Shown here one piece after another: positions 57,623 through 64,000 of a stretch of DNA of 64,000 bases. Location: positions 1,871,001-1,935,000 of the forward strand of contig NZ_CP016027.1 in the NCBI RefSeq assembly GCF_001663815.1, given 5' to 3'. Source of the stretch: Halothiobacillus diazotrophicus. Its GTDB lineage: Bacteria; Pseudomonadota; Gammaproteobacteria; Halothiobacillales; Halothiobacillaceae. The notes beneath the pieces were generated by a model, which searched no databases, was not told where the DNA came from, and saw only the letters and a list, made by a program, of their open reading frames with translations. The translations under genes were made by a program, and so were the position numbers. Position 1 is the first letter of the stretch; each line of letters starts with the position of its first letter.

Positions 57623-59500
57623 ATGATCCAGCTTCAGGCCGTCAGCCTGCGTCGCGGTACGCAACTGCTCCTCGAAAACGCCAACCTCACCCTGCAGCCG
57701 GGCCATCGCCTGGGACTGGTGGGGCGCAACGGCACGGGCAAATCCAGCCTGCTCGCACTGATCGAAGGCACGCTCACGCCCGACGAAGGAGACATCGAGC
57801 GGGCCGGCGGGCAGCGCCTCGCGACCGTCGCACAGGAAATCGACGACATCGAGGTCAGCGCCATCGAGCACGTCCTGGCGGGCGACACCGAATGGGCCCG
57901 GCTGAACGCGGCCATCCAGGTGGCGGAAGCCGAAGAAGACGGCATGGCCCTCGCCACGCTCTATCATGATTTTTCCGCCATCGACGGCTTCAGTGCGCGG
58001 GCGCGCGGCGCCAAGCTGCTGGACGGCCTGGGCTTCGCCCCCGACAGCATCGACCGGCCCGTCCGTTCGTTTTCCGGCGGCTGGCGGATGCGGATCAACC
58101 TGGCGCGGGCCCTGCTGGCACCCAGTGACATCCTGCTGCTGGACGAACCCACCAACCACCTGGATCTCGACGCCGTGTTCTGGCTGGAGCAATGGCTCGT
58201 CACCTACCCCGGCAGCCTCGTCGTCGTCTCCCACGACCGCGACTTCCTCGATCAGGTCTGCACCCACATCGCCCACCTCGAAAACAAGACCCTCACCGTC
58301 TACACCGGCAACTACAGCGATTTCGAATCGATGCGTGCCGAACGACAGGCTCAGAATCAGGCCTTTGCCGCCAAGATCGCCCGCGAGCGGGCGCATCTGA
58401 CCGCCTTCATCGATCGGTTCCGCGCCCAGGCCACCAAGGCGCGTCAGGCCCAGAGCCGAATCAAGGCCCTGGCGCGACTGCCGCTCATCGCCGCCACCCA
58501 CGCCGACAGCACGTTCACCTTCTCGTTTCGTCCGGCCCCGAACGCCCCCGATCCGCTGCTCACGATGGAACACCTGGCGCTCGGCTACAACGGCAAGGCC
58601 CTGCTGAAGAACATCACCGCCTCGGTGCGCGCCGGGGACCGCATCGGCCTGCTGGGCGCGAACGGCGCGGGCAAGACCACCCTGATGCGCGCCCTCGCCG
58701 GGGTCGAGAAACCCATGGATGGCATCCTCCACTGCTCCGCCGGTGTCCGCATCGGCTACTACGCCCAGCACCAGCTCGAGCAACTCGACCCGCGCGACAC
58801 GCCGCTCACGGCGCTGGAACGCATTGCCGGCCGGGCAACCACGCAGGAACTGCGCAACTTCCTCGGCGGCTTCGGCTTTATCGGCGACCGCGCCTTCGAG
58901 GTCATCGCACCGTTTTCCGGCGGGGAGAAGGCCCGTCTTGCCCTGGCCCTGCTGGTCTGGCAGGCGCCGAACCTGCTGCTGCTCGATGAACCGACCAACC
59001 ATCTGGATCTCGAGATGCGCGAATCCCTGGCCTCGGCCCTGCAATCCTTCGAGGGCGCGCTGGTCGTCGTGTCGCATGATCGCAGTCTCATCGAACTCGT
59101 CTGCGACGGTTTCTGGCGCGTACATTCGGGCAAGGTCGAAGTATTCGAGGGCGATCTCGAGGATTACCGCCGCACCCTGGCCGACGAGCGCAGGGCAGCC
59201 AATCAGCCAGCGGAAAAACCCACAAAGCCTGCCTCAAACCCGCAGACGTCAACCTGGGCACCGGAACGTGTGAGCAAACCGGCGGCGCCCACCAAACGGG
59301 TTCAGCAACGGATCGCCGCCATCGAAACGCGTCTGGCGGAACTGACCGAGCTGTGCGCGCAAACCGATGCCGAACTCGCCGACCCGGCGCTCTATGCCGA
59401 CCCGGCAAGCCCCCGCATCCAGGCGCTGAACGATCAACGCCAAGCCCTGACCCACGAACAGGCCGAACTCGAGGCCGAGTGGCTGACCCTGCAGGAATAA
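57623..59500 (+). CDS. ABC-F family ATPase (YheS-like)
   Basis: A 625-residue soluble tandem ATPase thought to act on ribosomes. First ABC: GRNGTGKSSLLALIEG, FSGGWRMRINLARALL, LLLDEPTNHLDLDAVFWLE. Second ABC: GANGAGKTTLMRALAG, FSGGEKARLALALLVW, LLLDEPTNHLDLEMRE. A linker rich in Arg and Ala lies between, and a charged C-terminal coiled coil (about 555-625) follows. Spacing and the YheS-type linker favour YheS over Uup or EttA. Confidence 0.92.
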   Translation: MIQLQAVSLRRGTQLLLENANLTLQPGHRLGLVGRNGTGKSSLLALIEGTLTPDEGDIERAGGQRLATVAQEIDDIEVSAIEHVLAGDTEWARLNAAIQVAEAEEDGMALATLYHDFSAIDGFSARARGAKLLDGLGFAPDSIDRPVRSFSGGWRMRINLARALLAPSDILLLDEPTNHLDLDAVFWLEQWLVTYPGSLVVVSHDRDFLDQVCTHIAHLENKTLTVYTGNYSDFESMRAERQAQNQAFAAKIARERAHLTAFIDRFRAQATKARQAQSRIKALARLPLIAATHADSTFTFSFRPAPNAPDPLLTMEHLALGYNGKALLKNITASVRAGDRIGLLGANGAGKTTLMRALAGVEKPMDGILHCSAGVRIGYYAQHQLEQLDPRDTPLTALERIAGRATTQELRNFLGGFGFIGDRAFEVIAPFSGGEKARLALALLVWQAPNLLLLDEPTNHLDLEMRESLASALQSFEGALVVVSHDRSLIELVCDGFWRVHSGKVEVFEGDLEDYRRTLADERRAANQPAEKPTKPASNPQTSTWAPERVSKPAAPTKRVQQRIAAIETRLAELTELCAQTDAELADPALYADPASPRIQALNDQRQALTHEQAELEAEWLTLQE

Positions 59501-59685
59501 GGCCGCCTGGGGGCACATCACCGCCCCATTCGCCACAAAACCGTTATCAAAACGCCGCATACTGCGCAAAAAGGGGTGCACAGGGACTATGATCGCTGAT
59601 CATCATCTGGCAACCTGAACGCTCCTGAGTCGTGCGCAGCCCAAGCACTGCACGACAGGCGAACCCAACCGGAACCCGAACGCGC

Positions 59686-60192
59686 ATGGATCTACTGATT
59701 ATTCGTCACGCACCCGCCGAAGACCGCGACCAGTTTGCCCTGACCGGTCTGGCCGACGATCTGCGCCCGCTCACCGAGCGCGGCATCGAGCGCATGCAGT
59801 TGGCAGCCCGCGGCGTGATGACCCTGGCATTGCCGATCGAGCGACTGATCGTGAGTCCGCTGACCCGCGCGCAGCAAACGGCCGAGATCCTGGCGCCCGC
59901 CCTGGAAATCCGCAAGTTCGATACCGAGGCCATCCTCTCGCCGGAGGCCACGATCGACAGCGTGATCGACTGGCTCCGCAAACAACCGCGCGTCGATGGC
60001 ATGGCGCTGGTCGGTCACGAACCCAACCTGGGCCAACTCGCCGAAACCCTGATCCACGGGCGAGCGAACGGCAACATGCCATTGAAGAAGGGCAGTGCCA
60101 TGCTGATCCGGTTCAGCGACGCGATCGCCGCGGGGCAGGGACAGCTGATCTGGTTCCTCCCGCCCGGCGTGCTGCGGGCACTGGCAGACTGA
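59686..60192 (+). CDS. sixA: Phosphohistidine phosphatase SixA
   Basis: A 168-residue histidine phosphatase superfamily protein. It begins MDLLIIRHAPAED, with the RH catalytic motif at 7-8, then LTERGIERMQLAARG, SPLTRAQQTAEILAP and the second catalytic histidine in ALVGHEPNLGQLAE. SixA dephosphorylates HPt or PTS histidines. The start at 59686 matches the family. Confidence 0.9.
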   Translation: MDLLIIRHAPAEDRDQFALTGLADDLRPLTERGIERMQLAARGVMTLALPIERLIVSPLTRAQQTAEILAPALEIRKFDTEAILSPEATIDSVIDWLRKQPRVDGMALVGHEPNLGQLAETLIHGRANGNMPLKKGSAMLIRFSDAIAAGQGQLIWFLPPGVLRALAD

Positions 60193-60231
60193 CGGACCGA
60201 CACCGCGCAATTCAAGGACCCGATTCGCACC

Positions 60232-60795
60232 ATGACCGAATCCACGCACAAATGGCTCATCTCGCTGACCGTCGCCGCACTCACCATCGCGATTCTGTTC
60301 TTTCACGGCGGCCACTGGTTCCGCTTTGATCGGGGCGACATTTTTCACGGTCAGATCTGGCGCATCCTCACGGCCAACTTCACGGAGGGCAACGGCCGGC
60401 AACTGGTGGTCGATCTCGCCGGCCTGATGATCTGGACCCTGCTCGCCGCCTACCTCGAAACCGCACGGACTTACGTCATCCTGCTGCTGGGCACCGGTCT
60501 TGCCATCGGCCTGGCACTGCTGTGGTTCGACCCGCGCATCGGCGGCTACATCGGGTTGTCGGGCATTCTTCACGGTCTGTTCGCCGCCAGCGCCATCCGG
60601 CTGATCTCGCGCCGGGAATGGCTCGGCGGGCTTTCCCTGCTCACGGCCGTGGCACTGAAAATCTACTGCGAGCAGCATCTGGGCGACCTCGCTCTGGCCC
60701 GTCTGCTCGACGTACCCACGGTATTGGCGCCCCACCTCTATGGCGCCGTGGCCGGCGCGGCCATCGCATTGGCCCTACTGCTTTTTCGCCGTTGA
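60232..60795 (+). CDS. rrtA: Rhombosortase-type rhomboid protease
   Basis: A 187-residue intramembrane serine protease with about six helices. The catalytic serine is in GYIGLSGILHGLFAA and the catalytic histidine in APHLYGAVAG, the rhombosortase variants of the rhomboid dyad. Rhombosortases process GlyGly-CTERM proteins; no such C-terminus is evident among the complete proteins here. It is single-gene, 39 bp after sixA, and followed by a 9-bp hairpin at 60810-60840 that has no T-run. Confidence 0.85.
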   Translation: MTESTHKWLISLTVAALTIAILFFHGGHWFRFDRGDIFHGQIWRILTANFTEGNGRQLVVDLAGLMIWTLLAAYLETARTYVILLLGTGLAIGLALLWFDPRIGGYIGLSGILHGLFAASAIRLISRREWLGGLSLLTAVALKIYCEQHLGDLALARLLDVPTVLAPHLYGAVAGAAIALALLLFRR

Positions 60796-60971
60796 AGGAC
60801 GGCAGGGGGTGCCCGGGGGAATTCATGCGCGCCCCGGGCATCCAATACGACAGGAAAGAACGATCCGGGGCACGTATCACCGGACTGCTTGATTGAGGAT
60901 CAGAACACCCGAAAACCGGGGCATCGGTGCACGCGCACCCCACGACCCCAACGTTCATGGAGATCACGCTC

Positions 60972-62084
60972 ATGCCTGCCAACGATTTGTCGACCCTTCA
61001 TGCCAGCCTCGGCCAGAGTCTCTGGCTGGACAACCTTTCCCGGGAGCTGCTGTCGGACGGCAAGCTCGCCAACCTGATCGCCAACTACGGCATTCGCGGC
61101 CTCACCTCCAACCCGGCGATCTTCAAGAAAGCCATCGTCGGCAGCCCGTTCTACACGGAAGACATCGCCACGCTGAAACGCACCTACGACGAGATCGAGG
61201 CCGTGTACGAGCATCTGGTGCTCAGCGACATCCAGCAGGCCTGCGATCTGCTGCGCCCCATCTGGGACGAAAGCCGCGGCGAGGATGGCTGGGTGAGCTG
61301 GGAGGAATCCCCGCGGATCGCCCATGACGCCGCCTCGACCGTACAAGCGGCCGAACGCCTGAAGAAACTGGCCGACCGGCCGAACCTGCTGATCAAGGTG
61401 CCCGCCACCGACGAGGGCATCGACGCCTTCGAGCAGCTGATCGGCCGCGGCATCAGCGTCAACGTCACGCTCATGTTTTCCCTCGATCAGGTCCAGCGCG
61501 TCTTCGCTGCCTATCTGCGCGGACTGAAAGCACTGCGGGAAAGCGGCGGCGCCGTCGGCCGCGTGCGGGCCGTGGCCAGCCTCTTCATGAGCCGGGTCGA
61601 CACCCTGGTGGACCAGCAACTCACGGAAATCGACACCGCCCAGTCGCTGGCACTGCGCGGCAAGGCTGCTCTGGCGCTGGCCGGCATGGCCTATCAGCAT
61701 TTCCGCGAAGTATTCGAAGGCGAGGCATTTTCGGAACTGGCCCAGCTGGGCGCTCGCCCCCAATACCTCCTGTGGGCCAGCACGGGCACCAAGAACCCGA
61801 CCTACTCCGATGTCCTCTATGTCGAGAACCTGATCGCGCCCAAGACCATCAACACGCTGCCCGAAGCCACCCTCAAGGCCTTTGCCGAGCACGGGCGCCT
61901 GGCGTCCATGCTCAAGCCCCGCCTCGCCGAGGATCGGGATGTCTGGGCACAGCTCGCGGATGCGGGGATCGATATGGACGGTGCCGTGGGCCATCAGCTG
62001 CTGAACGAGGGGCTGGATCTGTTTGCCGAGGCCTTCGACGATCTGCTGGCCGCCATTGCGGCCACCGGCAACGTCCCTGACTGA
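60972..62084 (+). CDS. tal: Transaldolase
   Basis: A pentose-phosphate enzyme transferring dihydroxyacetone units. The 370-residue protein fits the longer TalA/Tal-Pgi-type transaldolase: QSLWLDNLSRELLSDGKL, GIRGLTSNPAIFKKAI, the Schiff-base lysine in NLLIKVPATDEG, NVTLMFSLDQV and VASLFMSRVD, WASTGTKNPTYSDVLYVE. The start at 60972 is chosen because GGAG lies 9 nt before it; an ATG five codons upstream is the alternative. Confidence 0.94.
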   Translation: MPANDLSTLHASLGQSLWLDNLSRELLSDGKLANLIANYGIRGLTSNPAIFKKAIVGSPFYTEDIATLKRTYDEIEAVYEHLVLSDIQQACDLLRPIWDESRGEDGWVSWEESPRIAHDAASTVQAAERLKKLADRPNLLIKVPATDEGIDAFEQLIGRGISVNVTLMFSLDQVQRVFAAYLRGLKALRESGGAVGRVRAVASLFMSRVDTLVDQQLTEIDTAQSLALRGKAALALAGMAYQHFREVFEGEAFSELAQLGARPQYLLWASTGTKNPTYSDVLYVENLIAPKTINTLPEATLKAFAEHGRLASMLKPRLAEDRDVWAQLADAGIDMDGAVGHQLLNEGLDLFAEAFDDLLAAIAATGNVPD

Positions 62085-62134
62085 TCGAACCGCCCGACGC
62101 ACATACACGGCCTGAACCCACTGTCGAGCACCCC

Positions 62135-62176
62135 TGAATATCCGACAATGAATATCCGACTATGAACATCCGACAA
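62135..62176 (+). repeat. Three 14-bp tandem repeats over a start codon
   Basis: TGAATATCCGACAA, TGAATATCCGACTA and TGAACATCCGACAA follow one another at 62135, 62149 and 62163. The junction of copies 2 and 3 makes the methyltransferase ATG. Each unit carries an ATG-like junction but in different frames. Confidence 0.92.
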
Positions 62177-62947
62177 TTCATACGCCGGAAAACCGATCGC
62201 GAGTGGGAAAAATTCGGCACGGACGATCCCTATTTCGGGGTCATTGCCGACGAAAAATATCGCGCGGCGCATCTGACGGAAACCGGCAAGGAGGCCTTCT
62301 TCCGATCCGGCGCCGAATATATCGACTATGTGCTCGGCAGGGTGCGCCAACTCTTCTCGCCGGACTGGCGCATCGGCAAGGCGCTGGATTTCGGCTGTGG
62401 GGTCGGCCGGCTGGTCATCCCCCTGGCCACCCATGCGCGGGCAGTCACCGGCGTCGACGTCTCGGACGCCATGCTGGCCGAAGCCCGCAGGAACTGCACG
62501 GCACGATCGATCGGCAATGCCACCTTCGTCAAATCCGACGACGACCTGTCGCGGCTCGACCAAACCTACGACTTCATCCATTCGACCATCGCGTTCCAGC
62601 ACATACCCGTGCCGCGTGGCGAACACATTCTCAAACGCCTGCTGACGCTGCTCGAACCCGAAGGCATCGGCGTGCTCCACTTCAGCTACGCCGAACCCCG
62701 CCGCGCCTCCTGGGCCGCACGAATCAACCATCTCGCGATCGACTATCTACCGTTCTACCGGAACGTCCGAAACGCACGTAAGGGCCGGGGATTCTTCTAC
62801 CCGGAAATGCGGATGCACGCCTACGACATGAGTGCGATTCTGTCGATCCTGCAAACCGCGGGCATCGCGAACTTCCATGCCGAATTCACCGACCACGGCG
62901 GCTTTCTCGGCATCACCCTGTATTTCCGCAAGCCCCGGTCGGATTAG
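62162..62947 (+). CDS. Class I SAM-dependent methyltransferase
   Basis: A 261-residue methyltransferase of the UbiE/Methyltransf_11 type. SAM-binding motif I is ALDFGCGVGRLVIPLA, then TGVDVSDAMLAEAR, and FIHSTIAFQHIPVPRGEHIL for the post-motif region. The N-terminal 70 residues and the C-terminal Tyr/Phe-rich part have no clear match. The substrate is unknown. No ribosome site precedes the ATG, which lies in a tandem repeat. Confidence 0.85.
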   Translation: MNIRQFIRRKTDREWEKFGTDDPYFGVIADEKYRAAHLTETGKEAFFRSGAEYIDYVLGRVRQLFSPDWRIGKALDFGCGVGRLVIPLATHARAVTGVDVSDAMLAEARRNCTARSIGNATFVKSDDDLSRLDQTYDFIHSTIAFQHIPVPRGEHILKRLLTLLEPEGIGVLHFSYAEPRRASWAARINHLAIDYLPFYRNVRNARKGRGFFYPEMRMHAYDMSAILSILQTAGIANFHAEFTDHGGFLGITLYFRKPRSD

Positions 62948-62969
62948 CGCCGCCCTAAATTAGCATTCT

Positions 62970-62987
62970 CTGTAATACGCAGGTAAC
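62970..62987 (+). promoter_or_regulatory. Weak Pho box candidate before the phosphoesterase gene
   Basis: CTGTAAT-ACGC-AGGTAAC has two 7-mers 11 bp apart; the first fits the PhoB consensus at six of seven positions, the second at about four. Confidence 0.2.
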
Positions 62988-63037
62988 GACGGAACCGCAT
63001 AGTGTGCGGCCGTTTTCCCCAAAACCAGAGACTCGAC

Positions 63038-64000
63038 ATGCCCATCGACAATCGCCGCGACTTTCTGCGTGCGCTCGCCGGAACCGTCGGCGCCGCAGCC
63101 GCCGTTTCCGTGTTGCCCCCCGCCATCCGCAACGCGCTCGCCATTGAGGCCAACCACCGTACCGGGACCATCAAGGACGTCGAGCACATCGTCGTCCTGA
63201 TGCAGGAAAACCGGGCATTCGACCATTACTTCGGCACGATGGCCGGCGTGCGGGGGTTCGGCGACCGGTTTCCGATCCCGCTCCCCGACACGCAGAACGT
63301 TCAGGGCAAGAGCGTCTGGTATCAGACCAATGACGCCGACCCCGCCCATCCCCAGGTCATTCCGCCGTTTCACCTGAACACGGTACAAACCTTCGACTAC
63401 ATGCGCGTCACCGGCACGCCCCACACCTGGCTCGATGCCCAGGCCGCCTGGAACAACGGCAAGATGAACACGTGGCCAACCTACAAGCACAACCACGCCA
63501 TGGGGTATTTCACGGCGGAGGACATCCCGTTCCAGTACGCACTGGCCAACGCCTTCACCCTCTGCGACGCCTATCACTCCTCGTTCCAGGGCGGCACCAA
63601 CACCAACCGCCTGTTCCACTGGACGGGCACGAACGATCCGTTGGGCAAGGGCCACGGCCCGGCCACGTACAACAATTACGATCATTTCGATGGCGACCCG
63701 GGCAAGAACGGCGGATACACCTGGACGACCTACCCCGAACGTCTGGAGAAAGCGGGCATCAGCTGGCAGATCTATGAAAACATGGCCGACAACTTCACAG
63801 ACAATCCATTGGCGGGGTTCAAGGTCTTCCGCGATGCGTGGTTCGAAAAGCCCGGTTATTCGAAATCGCTGAAGGCACGGGGCGTCAGTACGCGGGATCT
63901 CGACAAGCTGAAGGAAGACGTCCTGGCAGACAAGCTGCCGCAGGTTTCCTGGATCATCGCGACGGCCGACGGCTCCGAGCACCCCGATGCCTCAAGCCCG
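63038..64000 (+). CDS. Tat-exported phospholipase C/phosphoesterase family protein (cut by window end)
   Basis: The first 321 residues of a phosphoesterase-family (PF04185) enzyme. The Tat signal has R6-R7 in NRRDFLRALAG, with the export region ending ALA near residue 35. The catalytic motif IVVLMQENRAFDHYFGTMAG follows, then DAYHSSFQGGTNTNRLFHWTG and the SWQIYENMADN region. Members are phospholipases C or acid phosphatases; the substrate cannot be fixed from this part. No stop occurs before 64000. Confidence 0.9.
   Translation, partial: MPIDNRRDFLRALAGTVGAAAAVSVLPPAIRNALAIEANHRTGTIKDVEHIVVLMQENRAFDHYFGTMAGVRGFGDRFPIPLPDTQNVQGKSVWYQTNDADPAHPQVIPPFHLNTVQTFDYMRVTGTPHTWLDAQAAWNNGKMNTWPTYKHNHAMGYFTAEDIPFQYALANAFTLCDAYHSSFQGGTNTNRLFHWTGTNDPLGKGHGPATYNNYDHFDGDPGKNGGYTWTTYPERLEKAGISWQIYENMADNFTDNPLAGFKVFRDAWFEKPGYSKSLKARGVSTRDLDKLKEDVLADKLPQVSWIIATADGSEHPDASSP

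Noticed and set aside
60810-60840. 9-bp GC hairpin after the rhombosortase gene as an intrinsic terminator
   Set aside because: The stem TGCCCGGGG/CCCCGGGCA is strong but the loop is 13 nt and no T-run follows.

Overview
The window is a GC-rich chromosomal segment of a gammaproteobacterium. The evidence is gene order and family content: glnL beside a DUF4124 gene, purE-purK with SirB2, PP0621-pilS-pilR, an ArsC-like gene overlapping dapE, rplU-rpmA-obg-proB, ispB, and a rhombosortase-type rhomboid. I cannot name the genus with confidence. A halophilic or sulfur-oxidising chemolithotroph lineage is possible, but nothing in the window proves it. Most of the 64 kb is ordinary housekeeping and signalling DNA. 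Two accessory blocks stand out.

Left part (1-21.7 kb). The 5' part of glnL (NtrB) lies behind a candidate sigma-54 promoter and an NtrC palindrome, next to a DUF4124 gene. Then come purK, purE and sirB2 (minus strand), a membrane protein and a cytochrome c (plus), and phoU, divergent from ppk1. PP0621-pilS-pilR is followed by phoR and phoB, with a clear Pho box before phoB and an intrinsic terminator between phoB and phoR. nadC, a small c-type cytochrome, an ArsC/Spx-like gene and dapE follow. A 1480-residue c-di-GMP protein carries both GGDEF and EAL domains and an internal heme-globin sensor.

Nitrogen operon (21.9-32.8 kb, minus strand). One apparent transcription unit encodes, in order: a periplasmic binding protein, permease and ATPase of a nitrate/taurine-type ABC importer, a creatininase-family amidohydrolase, a type III (GlnT-like) glutamine synthetase, a NikR-family regulator, the two 'urea carboxylase-associated' proteins (carboxyguanidine deiminase subunits), and a biotin-dependent urea/guanidine carboxylase. 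No allophanate hydrolase is present in the window. The promoter region is the most striking signal found: a near-consensus sigma-54 promoter, two NtrC palindromes about 109 and 131 bp upstream of the predicted start, and a GTATTA-N16-TAATAC palindrome at the predicted start. That palindrome has exactly the spacing of a NikR operator, and the operon's own NikR-like protein keeps the three nickel histidines but has Thr in place of the nickel cysteine. I propose that this regulator senses something other than nickel, possibly the guanidinium substrate, and substitutes for the guanidine riboswitch that is missing here.

Middle (33-38.6 kb): an unrecognised cytosolic protein, proB, obgE, rpmA, rplU and a MASE4-GGDEF diguanylate cyclase.

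Copper block (38.8-53.5 kb, plus strand): two paralogous Cys-rich secreted proteins with leaderless-looking promoters, CopA (Met-rich, repeat-expanded), CopB, a SHOCT protein, a second multicopper oxidase, an NHL-repeat lipoprotein, and a CusCBA-type RND efflux system whose CusB has three tandem metal-binding modules. The block lies between rplU and ispB, genes that are usually divergent neighbours, so it looks like an insertion.

Right end (53.7-64 kb): ispB, tRNA-Pro(CGG), an Lrp-type regulator divergent from leuA (with an 11-bp tandem repeat in the leuA leader), an ABC-F ATPase, sixA, rhombosortase, transaldolase, a methyltransferase, and the start of a Tat-exported phospholipase C-type phosphoesterase cut by the window end.
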